NCBI RefSeq assembly: GCF_001696715.1
Contig: NZ_MBFM01000002.1
Coordinates: 179,756 to 243,755, forward strand
Length of the DNA stretch: 64,000 bases
Direction: 5' to 3'
From: Thauera phenolivorans
GTDB taxonomy: Bacteria > Pseudomonadota > Gammaproteobacteria > Burkholderiales > Rhodocyclaceae
The notes under the pieces were generated by a model. The model made no database searches. It saw only the letters and a program-made list of their open reading frames with translations, and was not told the origin of the DNA. Positions 53,403 through 64,000 of the stretch are shown in pieces. The position numbers and the translations under genes were made by a program. Positions within the stretch are counted from its first letter, which is position 1; every line of letters begins with the position of its first letter.

Positions 53403-54443
53403 TCAGATCACCCTGAGTCTGGGTGCGCCCGCGAGCATGCGCCCGATCACCCTCGCCTCGCAGCCCTGCTCGGTGCGTACCGTCGCGATCACCGCCTCGA
53501 CCGCCTCGGGCGCGCAGGCGACCAGCAGGCCGCCCGAGGTCTGCGGATCGGTGAGCAGCTTGCGCTGCCATTCCGGCGCGTCGGCGACGAGCTCGACGCC
53601 TTCGCCGTAGCTCGCCCAGTTGCGCCCCGAGGCGCCGGTGGCGACACCCTCGCGAACAAGGCGCACCGCCTCCTCGATCAGCGGCAGCTGCGCGAAGCGC
53701 ACTTCGGCCCCGAGCCCGCTGCCGCGGCACATTTCGAGCAGATGGCCGGCGAGGCCGAAGCCGGTGACGTCGGTCACCGCATGCACCGCGTCGTTTTCGG
53801 CGAGCGTCGCGCCGGCGCGGTTGAGCATCGTGGTCCAGCGCAGCATCTCGGCATAGCCGGCGGCACTGAGGCTGCCCTTCTTGAGACCCGCCGACAGGAT
53901 GCCGACCCCGAGCGGCTTGGTCAGGATCAGCACGTCGCCCTCGCGCGCGCCGGCGTTGGTCTTGACGCGCGCCGGGTCGACCACGCCGAGCCCGACCAAG
54001 CCGTAGATCGGCTCGAGCACGTCGATCGAGTGGCCACCCGCGATCGGGATGCCCGCCTCGCGGCAAACCGAGGCGCCGCCTTCGAGGATGCGCGAGATCA
54101 CCTCGCCCGGCAGCTTGTCAAGCGGCATGCCGACCACCGCGAGCGCGAAGATCGGCGTGCCGCCCATCGCATACACGTCCGACAGCGCGTTGGTGGCGGC
54201 GATGCGGCCGAAGTCGTAGGGGTCGTCCACGATCGGGGTGAAGAAATCGGTGGTTGCGACCACCGCCTGGCGCTCGTTGAGCTTGTACACTGCCGCGTCG
54301 TCGGCGGTGTCGGTGCCGACCAGCAGCTCGGCCGGCATCAGGCCGGCAGGCATCGACGCAAGAAGATTGGACAACACGGCGGGCGCGATTTTGCAGCCGC
54401 ATCCACCACCGTGGGAAAATTGCGTCAATTTGATTTCATTCAT
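53403..54443 (-). CDS. selD: selenide, water dikinase (selenophosphate synthase)
   Basis: A 346-residue SelD that makes selenophosphate, the donor for selenocysteine and 2-selenouridine. The N-terminal loop has Cys15 and Lys18 in GGGCGCK; Cys15 aligns with E. coli Cys17, so this is the cysteine form rather than a selenoprotein. PQTSGGLL near the C-terminus is typical. ATG 54443 gives the family MNEIKLTQFSHG start. It is divergent from mnmH with a 48-base gap. Confidence 0.95.
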   Translation of the reverse strand: MNEIKLTQFSHGGGCGCKIAPAVLSNLLASMPAGLMPAELLVGTDTADDAAVYKLNERQAVVATTDFFTPIVDDPYDFGRIAATNALSDVYAMGGTPIFALAVVGMPLDKLPGEVISRILEGGASVCREAGIPIAGGHSIDVLEPIYGLVGLGVVDPARVKTNAGAREGDVLILTKPLGVGILSAGLKKGSLSAAGYAEMLRWTTMLNRAGATLAENDAVHAVTDVTGFGLAGHLLEMCRGSGLGAEVRFAQLPLIEEAVRLVREGVATGASGRNWASYGEGVELVADAPEWQRKLLTDPQTSGGLLVACAPEAVEAVIATVRTEQGCEARVIGRMLAGAPRLRVI

Positions 54444-54491
54444 TTCGGAAGGGAGCGAGGGGGCAGCGCGGTTTCGGCGGCCCTGGATAAG

Positions 54492-55541
54492 ATGAAAAAA
54501 GGCGTGGCGACCGTAGCACAGAGCGGCGAGTTTGACGAGATCATTGACGCCCGCACCCCGGCGGAGTTTGCCGAGGACCATATTCCCGGCGCGATCAACC
54601 TGCCGGTGCTCGACAACGAGCAGCGCATCGTCGTCGGCACGATGTACAAGCAGCAGTCGCCGTTCGATGCGCGCAAGCTCGGTGGCGCGATGGTGGCGGA
54701 AAACATCGCCCACCATCTGCGCAGCACGCTCCACGATCGCCCCCGCAACTGGCGGCCGCTGGTGTATTGCTGGCGCGGCGGCCAGCGCAGCGGTGCCTTC
54801 GTCGCCTGGCTGCGCATGGTCGGCTGGGATGCCTGTCAGCTCGAAGGCGGCTACAAGGCCTTCCGCCATCACGTCATCGCCCGCCTCGAGACGCTGTCGC
54901 CGGCGCTGAGGCTGCGCGTGGTGTGCGGCCCGACCGGCAGCGGCAAGACGCGGGTGCTCGAGGCACTCGCCCGCCAGGGCGCACAGATGATTGACCTTGA
55001 GGGCCTGGCGGCGCACAAAGGCTCGGTGCTCGGCGACCTGCCGGACCGCGCCCAGCCGACGCAGAAGGCCTTCGAGACGGCGATCGCCCACGTCATGGAG
55101 ACGCTCGACCCCAGCCGCACGGTGTACGTCGAGGCCGAGAGCCGGCGCATCGGCAGGTTGTTCGTGCCCGATCCACTGTTGGCGGCGATGCGCGCGGCGC
55201 CCTGCGTGTCGATCGAGGCGTCGCGTGCGGCGCGGCTCGACTTCCTGGTGCACGACTACGCCTACCTCGGCGACAACCTCGCTCGCCTGCAGGCCTCGAT
55301 CGAGCGCCTGTCCCAGCTGCAGAGCCGGGAGACGATCGAGCGCTGGCAGGCGCTGGCCGCCGCCCGGGCCCTCCCCGAGCTCTTCGCCGAATTCATCGAC
55401 CTGCACTACGACCCGCTCTACCACCGCTCGCAGAACAGGAACTACCCCGCCTTCCCCGACGCGCCGCGCTTCGAGAGCGAGGACCTCTCGCCCGCGGGCG
55501 TCGACCAGCTCGCCGCCCGCATTCTCGCCGCCGAGGGCTGA
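54492..55541 (+). CDS. mnmH: tRNA 2-selenouridine synthase
   Basis: A 349-residue enzyme that replaces sulfur by selenium at the wobble uridine of some tRNAs. A rhodanese domain (about 10-130) carries catalytic Cys93 in VYCWRGGQRS, and a P-loop domain follows with CGPTGSGKT (146-153). It uses SelD product, and the two genes are divergent neighbours. ATG 54492 follows a GGATAAG site; upstream in-frame sequence crosses the selD start. Confidence 0.94.
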   Translation: MKKGVATVAQSGEFDEIIDARTPAEFAEDHIPGAINLPVLDNEQRIVVGTMYKQQSPFDARKLGGAMVAENIAHHLRSTLHDRPRNWRPLVYCWRGGQRSGAFVAWLRMVGWDACQLEGGYKAFRHHVIARLETLSPALRLRVVCGPTGSGKTRVLEALARQGAQMIDLEGLAAHKGSVLGDLPDRAQPTQKAFETAIAHVMETLDPSRTVYVEAESRRIGRLFVPDPLLAAMRAAPCVSIEASRAARLDFLVHDYAYLGDNLARLQASIERLSQLQSRETIERWQALAAARALPELFAEFIDLHYDPLYHRSQNRNYPAFPDAPRFESEDLSPAGVDQLAARILAAEG

Positions 55542-55554
55542 AGACGCCGCGCGC

Positions 55555-56166
55555 TCAGGCCGCGGGCGGCAGCGTGAACTGAACGCCGACCCCCTTGAGC
55601 GCGCAGATACGCTGAATCGCCGCGGGCCGCTCGCCGGCGATCACCCCCTGCTCGAAGGCGACCACCGTCCAGCCGTCGTGCACCCGGCGCAGCAGCTCGT
55701 TGGGCGCGAGCAGGAAGGCGGGGTTGGAGGGCTTGCCGAAGCGCTCGTTGCCGGCCATGAAGGTCTCGTAGATGAGCACGCCGCCGGGCGTGACCAGCTC
55801 GAGCAGGAGCTCGAAGTGGGCGCGAAAAAGGTAGTTGGTCACTACCACCGCGTCGAACTGGCGGCCGCGGTAGGGCCAGGCGCCCTGCTCGAGTTCGGCC
55901 TGCCGCACCTGCACGCCGGGCACGCCCGCCAGCGCGCCGAGCGACTCCGCATCGCGGTCGACCGCCTCCACCCGCCAGCCGTGCGCGGCCAGCCAGCGTG
56001 CATGGCGGCCGGCGCCGCAGGCGAAGTCGAGCACGTCGCCGCGGGACCGGATCAGGGGCGCGAAGCGCTGCACCCAGGCCGAGGGCGGCCCGCCACCGTG
56101 CGGGGTGACGGCGATGCCGGGACGGCCTGGCGGGAGAGGATTCGCGGGGACGTTATCGTGGGGCAT
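55555..56166 (-). CDS. class I SAM-dependent methyltransferase
   Basis: A 203-residue Rossmann-fold methyltransferase. Motif I is DFACGAGRHARWL (47-59), then VEAVDRDAESL (motif II) and FDAVVVTNYLF (motif IV). It resembles TehB/UbiE-like small methyltransferases, but no substrate is indicated by its surroundings. ATG 56166 is preferred over 56208 because the extra residues are not conserved in type. It is tail-to-tail with mnmH (13-base gap). Confidence 0.82.
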   Translation of the reverse strand: MPHDNVPANPLPPGRPGIAVTPHGGGPPSAWVQRFAPLIRSRGDVLDFACGAGRHARWLAAHGWRVEAVDRDAESLGALAGVPGVQVRQAELEQGAWPYRGRQFDAVVVTNYLFRAHFELLLELVTPGGVLIYETFMAGNERFGKPSNPAFLLAPNELLRRVHDGWTVVAFEQGVIAGERPAAIQRICALKGVGVQFTLPPAA

Positions 56167-56348
56167 GGGCTTTTTGGCGCAGGTGGCGAAGCGCGACGGG
56201 CAGCGCATCCGGAGCGAGCATTCTAGCGACCCCAGCGACGCCGCGCACCCGGCCCTGCGCCCCGCCGGGGGCGAACTGTGCTATAGAAGTAGCCACAGCG
56301 GCACGAGGGTTGCCGCACCAACCTAATCGGGATGGAGACGTTCCGAAC

Positions 56349-57680
56349 TTGCCAGCCTCGCCCCAGATCTCTCGACTAGGCCCCCGGCACCTTGCCCTGC
56401 TCGCGACCCTCGCGCCCGTCGCCGCGTTCGCTCAGGCCGAGTCCGGCCCGGTGGCGGCCGGACTGCTGTTACCGGTCGGTCTCGCCCTCGCCGGCGTGTG
56501 GCTCGGCCATCGGCTCGGCCGTCGCCGCGCCGCGGAAGCGAAGCCGCCGCCGCGGCGCAGCTCGCTCTCCGATCATCCCCGCTACTACCGCGACGTCATC
56601 GAATCGCTCAACGAGGTGGTCTTCCGGATCGACGGCGACGGGCGGCTCTGCTTCCTCAACGGCGCATGGCGCCGCGTTTCCGGCTACGAGCCCGCGTCCA
56701 GCCTCGGCCGCTCGCTGAGCAACTTCTTCCACGCCGACGACCGCGAGCGCGCGCGCGTCCAGTTCCGCGCGGTGCTCGACGGGACCGCATCCTCCAGCAA
56801 CTGCGAGCTGCGCCTTCAGACACGCGAGGGCGAAGTGCGCTGGACCGCCGCTGCGGTGCATCGGATCGCCGGCGAGGGACCCGAGGAGATCGGCATCGCA
56901 GGCACGCTCGAGGATATCTCCAGCCGCAAGGTCGCCGAGCTGACCCTGCTCAATCTGAACCAGGAGCTCGAGTCGCGCGTGCGTGCGCGCACCGCCGAAC
57001 TCGAGGCGTCCAACCGCGAGCTGGAGGCCTTCTCGTCCTCCGTGTCGCACGACCTGCGCGCGCCCTTGCGCGCGGTCGACGGCTTTGCCCGCATCCTCGA
57101 GGACGAGCTCGACGGCCGCCTGGACGACACCGAGCGCAGCCATTTCGCCCGCATCCGCAACGGCTGCGCCCGCATGTCGGAGCTCATCGATGCCCTCATC
57201 GACCTCGCGCGGGTAACGCGTCAGCCGCTCAGCAAGAAGCAGGTCGACCTCTCCGGGATGGCGACGCAGATCATCGATGAGCTGCGCACCGAGGAACCCG
57301 AGCGAGCGGTGGACGTCGAGATCACCGAAGGCATGGTGGTCACAGCCGACCGCGCCCTCGCGCATGTGCTGCTGGAGAACCTGCTGCGCAACGCCTGGAA
57401 ATTCTCGTCGAAGCAGGCGCGGGCGCGCATCGCGTTCCGCCCCGTGCTCGACGGCGAGCGCAGGATGTTCTGCGTCGATGACAACGGTGCGGGCTTCGAC
57501 ATGGACTACGCGACGAACCTGTTCCGCCCCTTCCACCGCATGCACTCGCCCGACGAGTTCCCCGGCACCGGCATCGGCCTGGCGACCGTGCAGCGCATCG
57601 TGCAGCGCCACGAGGGCAGCATCCACATCGAATCCAGCCTCGGCCGCGGTACGGCGGTCTGCTTTTCGCTGGGGAAGTGA
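56349..57680 (+). CDS. PAS-domain sensor histidine kinase
   Basis: A 443-residue membrane-anchored kinase. Two hydrophobic segments lie near the N-terminus (about 10-30 and 35-55), then a PAS domain (about 75-190, VIESLNEVVFRIDGDG), a coiled-coil linker, and HisKA with the phospho-accepting His in SSSVSHDLRAPLRAVDG. HATPase motifs are NLLRNAWKFSS, DDNGAGFDM and GTGIGLATVQRIV. The start is uncertain: TTG 56349 follows a GGAG site (GGGATGGAGACG); TTG 56310 would add 13 residues. No response regulator is adjacent, so it is an orphan kinase. Confidence 0.88.
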   Translation: MPASPQISRLGPRHLALLATLAPVAAFAQAESGPVAAGLLLPVGLALAGVWLGHRLGRRRAAEAKPPPRRSSLSDHPRYYRDVIESLNEVVFRIDGDGRLCFLNGAWRRVSGYEPASSLGRSLSNFFHADDRERARVQFRAVLDGTASSSNCELRLQTREGEVRWTAAAVHRIAGEGPEEIGIAGTLEDISSRKVAELTLLNLNQELESRVRARTAELEASNRELEAFSSSVSHDLRAPLRAVDGFARILEDELDGRLDDTERSHFARIRNGCARMSELIDALIDLARVTRQPLSKKQVDLSGMATQIIDELRTEEPERAVDVEITEGMVVTADRALAHVLLENLLRNAWKFSSKQARARIAFRPVLDGERRMFCVDDNGAGFDMDYATNLFRPFHRMHSPDEFPGTGIGLATVQRIVQRHEGSIHIESSLGRGTAVCFSLGK

Positions 57681-57753
57681 ATGCGTGCGCGGCCGATCGC
57701 AAACCACGAGAAACCAAGATTCGCGTTGCGCAAGCGCTACCGACGGGCAGCTT

Positions 57754-57773
57754 ATTGTGCACTGCAGTACAAT
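57754..57773 (+). promoter_or_regulatory. candidate promoter/dyad upstream of the acetyltransferase gene
   Basis: ATTGT and ACAAT arms (57754-57758 and 57769-57773) flank ACTGCAGT. The right arm is part of a TACAAT -10 (57768-57773, 5 of 6). It lies in the 167-base gap before the Pat-type gene. Confidence 0.35.
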
Positions 57774-57847
57774 TCAGACGAAAGTCGTAGCCGATCCAGG
57801 GTGCTCACCTGTACGGCAACCTGCCAATTCCCGGGTTCTCAACGCTC

Positions 57848-60535
57848 ATGAAAGAAAAACACTACCTCTCCCCGCTCCTCGAGCCGCGCTCGGTGGGCAT
57901 CATCGGCGCCAGCGAACGCGAAGCCTCCCTCGGCGACGTGCTGATGCGCAACATGATCACCGCGGGCTACAAGGGCAAGCTGTTTGCGATCAACCCGAAC
58001 CGCGAGACGGTGCACGGCCTGCCCTGCTACAAGACGGTGGAGGACGTGCCGCACCGGCTCGACCTCGCCGTCATCGCGGTGCGCGCCGAGCGGGTGCCGG
58101 CGATCATCGACGCCTGCGGCCGTGCCGGGGTGAAGGCGGCGGTGGTGCTGTCGGGCGGCTTCTCCGAGTCCGGACCGCGGGGCGCGATGCATGAGCGCCA
58201 CATGATCGAGGCTGCCCGCCGCAACCGCATTCGCCTGCTCGGCCCCAACTGCCTCGGCGTGATGCGGCCCGAGCTCGGCCTCAACGCCACCTTCGCCCAT
58301 GCGAGTGCGATCAAGGGCAGCATCGGCCTGATCTCGCAGTCGGGCGCGCTGTGCGCCGCGATCCTCGACTGGGCCAAGCCGAACAACGTCGGCTTCTCCT
58401 CGGTGGTGTCGATGGGCTCCTCGTCCGACATCGATTTCGGGGAGGTGCTCGAGTACATGATCTCCGACCCGCGCACCGAGAGCATCTTCCTCTACGTCGA
58501 GGGCATCCGCGACGCACGCCGCTTCATGAGCGCGCTGCGCGGCGCCGCCCGGGTCAAGCCGGTGCTGCTGATCAAGGCCGGCCGCCACCCCGACGCCTCG
58601 CGCGCGATCCTCTCGCACTCGACCGCCGCTTCGGGCGACGACGCCGTGTTCGACGCCGCGCTGCGTCGCGCCGGCGTGATCAGGCTGTACAACATGGGCC
58701 AGCTGTTCGCCGCGGCCAATGCACTTTTCTCGCACTTCCGCCCGCGCGGCAACCGCCTCGCGATCATCACCAACGGGGGCGGCCCGGGCGTCATGGCGGC
58801 CGACCGTGCCGCCGACATCGGCATCCCGCTGGCGCATTTCTCCGACGCCACGATGGAGAAGCTCAACAGCCACATGCCGCCGGGCTGGTCGCGCGGCAAC
58901 CCGGTGGACATCCTTGGCGACGCCGAGCCGGACCGCTTCCGCCATGCGCTCAAGGCGGTGCTCGAGGGGCCCAACGTCGATGGCGTGCTGGTGATGCTGA
59001 CGCCACAGGCGATGACCAACCCGACCGGGGTGGCGCAGTCGCTGATCGAACTCGAGAAGACGGCCGACAAGCCGGTGGTGACGTGCTGGCTGGGCGAGGA
59101 ACAGGTCGCCGAATCGCGCCGCATGTTCGCCGAGGCTGGCATCCCGAACTTCCGCACGCCGGAGCCGGCGGTCGAGCTGTTCAGCCACATCTCGGCCTAC
59201 TACCGCAACCAGAAGCTGCTGATGCAGACGCCGGCCTCGCTGTCGCACCTGGCGGAGCCCTCGATCGAGAGCGCACGCCTGGTCATCGAGAGCGCGCTCG
59301 CCGAACGCCGCACCAAGCTCAACGAGATGGAGTCGAAGGCGCTGCTCGCCGCCTTCCGCATCCCGATCGCGCAGACCGTGATCGCACGCTCGCCCACCGA
59401 GGCGATGGTCCTCGCCGCCGAGATCGGCCTGCCGATCGTGCTCAAGATCGACTCGCCCTCGATCGAGCACAAGTCCGACGTCGGCGGCGTGCGCCTGAAC
59501 ATCCGCAGTCTTGCCGCAGTGCGCTCGACCTACCAGGAGATCATCGACGAGGTACGCAAGGCGCAACCCGACGCCGAGATCAACGGCATCGCGATCGAGC
59601 CGATGATCATCAAGCGCAACGGCCGCGAGCTGGTGCTCGGCATCCGGCGCGATCCGGTGTTCGGCCCGGTGATCAGCTTCGGCGAGGGCGGCAACCAGGT
59701 CGAGGAGAACCGCGACATCGCGGTCGCGCTGCCGCCGCTCAACAGCTTCCTCGCGCGCGACATGATCCGCTCTACCCGCATCGCGACCCGCCTCGGTGAG
59801 TTCCGCAAGCTGCCTGCGGTGGACATGGAGGCGCTCGAGCTGGTGCTGCTGCGGGTATCCGAGATGGCCTGCGAGCTGCCCTGGATAACCGAGCTGGAAA
59901 TCAACCCACTGATCGTGGACGAGCATGGCGTGGTAGCGGTCGATGCCCGCGTGACGGTCGAGAACGTCTCGCCGACCGCGGGCCGCTACGATCACATGGC
60001 GATCCACCCCTACCCCTCGCACCTGATCAGCAGCTGGATCGTGCCCGACGGCACGCGCGTCACGATCCGCCCGATCCGGCCGGAGGACGCCGAGCTCGAG
60101 GTCGCCTTCATGAGCGGCCTGTCGGCCGAGACGCGCTACTACCGGTTCATGAACACGATCCGCGAACTGCCCCCGGCGATGGTCGCGCGCCTGACCCAGA
60201 TCGACTACTTCCGCGAGATGGCCTTCATCGCCACGCTGGACGTCGATGGCGTCGAGACCGAGATCGGCGTCTCACGCTATGCGGTGAACCCCGACGGCGA
60301 GTCCTGCGAGTTCGCGGTGGTGGTCGCCGACGCCTGGCAGCACCGCGGCCTCGCGCGCAAGCTGATGACGGTGCTGATCGAGACCGCACGCAGCCGCGGA
60401 CTGCAGTACATGAACGGCGTCTTCCTCGCCAACAACGAGCGCATGCTCAAGTTCGTGCAGAAGCTCGGCTTCGTCCTCAGCAACGATCCGGAAGACAGCA
60501 CCGTCAAGCTCGGCGTGCTCGAGCTGCAGGACTGA
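57848..60535 (+). CDS. Pat-type protein lysine acetyltransferase (CoA-binding/ATP-grasp/GNAT)
   Basis: An 895-residue protein with the acyl-CoA synthetase (NDP-forming) domains followed by a GNAT domain. The N-terminal CoA-binding Rossmann part has GASEREASLGDVLMR, the succinyl-CoA-ligase-like part has LSHSTAASGDDAVF with the family His, an ATP-grasp region covers about 500-720, and the GNAT part (about 730-890) has NPDGESCEFAVVVAD and QHRGLARKLM. E. coli Pka/PatZ and Salmonella Pat of this layout acetylate and inactivate acetyl-CoA synthetase. Confidence 0.92.
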   Translation: MKEKHYLSPLLEPRSVGIIGASEREASLGDVLMRNMITAGYKGKLFAINPNRETVHGLPCYKTVEDVPHRLDLAVIAVRAERVPAIIDACGRAGVKAAVVLSGGFSESGPRGAMHERHMIEAARRNRIRLLGPNCLGVMRPELGLNATFAHASAIKGSIGLISQSGALCAAILDWAKPNNVGFSSVVSMGSSSDIDFGEVLEYMISDPRTESIFLYVEGIRDARRFMSALRGAARVKPVLLIKAGRHPDASRAILSHSTAASGDDAVFDAALRRAGVIRLYNMGQLFAAANALFSHFRPRGNRLAIITNGGGPGVMAADRAADIGIPLAHFSDATMEKLNSHMPPGWSRGNPVDILGDAEPDRFRHALKAVLEGPNVDGVLVMLTPQAMTNPTGVAQSLIELEKTADKPVVTCWLGEEQVAESRRMFAEAGIPNFRTPEPAVELFSHISAYYRNQKLLMQTPASLSHLAEPSIESARLVIESALAERRTKLNEMESKALLAAFRIPIAQTVIARSPTEAMVLAAEIGLPIVLKIDSPSIEHKSDVGGVRLNIRSLAAVRSTYQEIIDEVRKAQPDAEINGIAIEPMIIKRNGRELVLGIRRDPVFGPVISFGEGGNQVEENRDIAVALPPLNSFLARDMIRSTRIATRLGEFRKLPAVDMEALELVLLRVSEMACELPWITELEINPLIVDEHGVVAVDARVTVENVSPTAGRYDHMAIHPYPSHLISSWIVPDGTRVTIRPIRPEDAELEVAFMSGLSAETRYYRFMNTIRELPPAMVARLTQIDYFREMAFIATLDVDGVETEIGVSRYAVNPDGESCEFAVVVADAWQHRGLARKLMTVLIETARSRGLQYMNGVFLANNERMLKFVQKLGFVLSNDPEDSTVKLGVLELQD

Positions 60536-60539
60536 GGCC

Positions 60540-61388
60540 GTGCGCGCCTGCATCGACGAGATGGCGTTCCGCGGCCTGCCCGCGCTCGCCCTGAGCACGG
60601 CGGCCGGCGCGCGTGCGGTGGTGACGCTGCAAGGTGCGCAGCTGGTGTCGTGGGCGCCGCCCGGCAGCGAGGACCGGCTCTGGGTCAGCGAGCGCGCCGT
60701 GGTCGACGGCAGCGCTCCGCTGCGCGGCGGTGTGCCGGTGTGCTTTCCACAATTCGCCACCCTCGGCCCGCTGCCGAGGCACGGACTGCTGCGCACCCGC
60801 CAGTGGGAGCTCGCCGGCAGCCGCTGCGGCGACGACTACGCGCTGGTGATCCTGCGCTGCACCGACGACGAGGCCAGCCGCGCACTCTGGCCGCACCGCT
60901 TCGCGATCGAACTGGCGATCGGCATCGAGAACAGCCGCCTCGATCTCGAGCTCGAGGTCGACAACTGCGGCAGCGCGTCCTTCACCTTCACCGCGGCGCT
61001 GCACAGCTATCTGCGGGTCGCCGAGGTCGAGGAAACCCGGCTCGAAGGCCTGCACGGCTTCGACTACCGCGACGCGACCGCGGGCAACCGCGTGAAGCGC
61101 GACAGCGGCGACGCACTGCTGATCGAAGGGGAAACCGACCGCGTCTATCGCGAGGTGGATTGCCCGCTGCTCTTGCGCGAGTACACCCGCAGCCTCGGCA
61201 TCAACAGCGAGGGCTTCACCGACGTGGTGATATGGAACCCCTGGGAGAAGCGCTGCGCCGAGCTGCCCGACATGGCGCCCGGCGACTTCCGCCGCATGCT
61301 CTGCGTCGAGGCCGCGGTCGCCGAGCAACCGGTGAGCCTGGCGCCTGGCGAAGGTTGGTGGGGCCGGCAGACCCTGATCGCGCTGTAG
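60540..61388 (+). CDS. yeaD: D-hexose-6-phosphate mutarotase (YeaD family)
   Basis: A 282-residue aldose-epimerase-fold protein. It has GGVPVCFPQFATLG, the catalytic His in PRHGLLRTR and the catalytic Glu in LCVEAAV. It interconverts the anomers of hexose 6-phosphates. The longest reading begins GTG 60540, 4 bases after the acetyltransferase stop with GAGG just upstream; ATG 60561 is an alternative. Confidence 0.9.
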   Translation: MRACIDEMAFRGLPALALSTAAGARAVVTLQGAQLVSWAPPGSEDRLWVSERAVVDGSAPLRGGVPVCFPQFATLGPLPRHGLLRTRQWELAGSRCGDDYALVILRCTDDEASRALWPHRFAIELAIGIENSRLDLELEVDNCGSASFTFTAALHSYLRVAEVEETRLEGLHGFDYRDATAGNRVKRDSGDALLIEGETDRVYREVDCPLLLREYTRSLGINSEGFTDVVIWNPWEKRCAELPDMAPGDFRRMLCVEAAVAEQPVSLAPGEGWWGRQTLIAL

Positions 61389-61490
61389 GACCGCGGCCGT
61401 CGCGCCCCTTGTCCGCGCGCCGGCGGTGGTGCACCATCCCCGCCTTCGCGCCACTTTGAGCGCCCGTCCGCCGGGCGCCGCTTCCCCACC

Positions 61491-63848
<2,358 letters not shown>

Positions 63849-63864
63849 ACGCGAGGACGCGCCC

Positions 63865-64000
63865 ATGCAAGCGGTGATCTACGGCATCCGGAACTGCGAC
63901 ACGATGAAGAAGGCCCTCGCCTGGCTCGCGGGCGAGGGTATCGCCGTGCACTTCCACGATTACCGCAAGGACGGCGTCGACGAGACCAGGCTGCGCGCCT
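63865..64000 (+). CDS. YffB/ArsC-like thioredoxin-fold protein (partial)
   Basis: Begins MQAVIYGIRNCDTMKKAL and continues to the window edge (45 codons). IRNCDT with a single Cys, followed by FHDYRKDG, is typical of the YffB branch of the ArsC/Spx family, small proteins that are glutathione-linked rather than arsenate reductases. It lies 16 bases after tex in the same direction. The end is cut by the window. Confidence 0.8.
   Translation, partial: MQAVIYGIRNCDTMKKALAWLAGEGIAVHFHDYRKDGVDETRLRA

Noticed and set aside
53403-53420. Possible second, minus-strand terminator function of the tesA hairpin for selD
   Set aside because: The stem would form, but no T-run follows on the minus strand.
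54399-54443. Selenocysteine at the SelD active site
   Set aside because: The GGGCGCK codons are TGC-type Cys; there is no in-frame TGA.
57839-60022. A minus-strand open frame opposite the Pat-type gene
   Set aside because: His/Ala/Asp-rich shadow sequence with no similarity to a known fold.

Overview
The window is a continuous stretch of GC-rich, gene-dense chromosome with short intergenic spaces. No stretch longer than about 240 bases lacks a gene. Gene content and order point to a betaproteobacterium of the Rhodocyclales (Thauera/Azoarcus/Aromatoleum-like): ompR-envZ, yciB-yciI-bolA-ppiC, etfBA with an acyl-CoA dehydrogenase, divergent ppx/ppk, selD/mnmH, and an ACT-domain gene after what looks like the last codons of a phenylacetate-CoA ligase. 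That assignment is inference from protein resemblance; no rRNA was seen to confirm it. I saw no tRNA, rRNA, CRISPR array, prophage, insertion sequence or plasmid signature. Most of the window is core chromosome.

Layout. 1-3.5 kb: ACT-domain protein, aldo/keto reductase, nucleoid-associated YejK, a 5'-truncated PEBP remnant and an SRAP (YedK) protein. 3.5-9.2 kb: a NYN/LOTUS RNase-like protein, then a translationally coupled trehalose cluster otsB-GH15-otsA. 9.3-15.5 kb: radA and a LysR regulator, lplT, and an overlapping family-4 UDG-rimI-tsaB set. 15.7-20.3 kb: ompR-envZ coupled to a truncated haemoglobin, then yciB-yciI-bolA-ppiC, ending at a bidirectional terminator. 20.4-28.7 kb: fatty-acid genes (acyl-CoA dehydrogenase, orphan CbiM-like permease, etfA, etfB), a divergent TetR regulator with three matching operator dyads in its promoter, tatD, an ECHDC3-type enoyl-CoA hydratase-like gene and an acyl-CoA synthetase. 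28.9-36 kb: ppx/ppk around a Pho-box-like triple repeat, wecB and relA. 36-41.7 kb: rfbBC, mtfA, a flavodoxin-fold gene, a host-attachment-family protein, thpR and ispDF. 41.8-44.3 kb: the three-gene AmmeMemoRadiSam set amrB-amrA-amrS, followed by a REPIN-like repeat. 44.5-52 kb: mfd, a cNMP-binding/GGDEF protein, corA, aroG-serB. 52-56.2 kb: an ABC ATPase whose start overlaps the divergent tesA start, then selD/mnmH and a methyltransferase. 56.3-64 kb: a PAS histidine kinase, a Pat-type lysine acetyltransferase, a hexose-phosphate mutarotase, tex and the start of a YffB/ArsC-like gene.

Links between genes. Many neighbours overlap by 1-4 bases (ATGA, GTGA, TGATG, TTGA), which suggests translational coupling: otsB/GH15, lysR/radA, tsaB/rimI/udg, ompR/envZ/haemoglobin, yciB/yciI/bolA, mtfA/flavodoxin, amrA/amrS and aroG/serB. 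The 20.4-28.7 kb block supplies acyl-CoA activation, dehydrogenation and electron transfer to ETF, with the TetR protein a likely controller. Nearly every long opposite-strand open frame here is a by-product of high third-position GC. The least explained items are the AmmeMemoRadiSam triad, the NYN/LOTUS protein with its long charged tail, the globin tied to OmpR/EnvZ and the non-coding operator and repeat structures.
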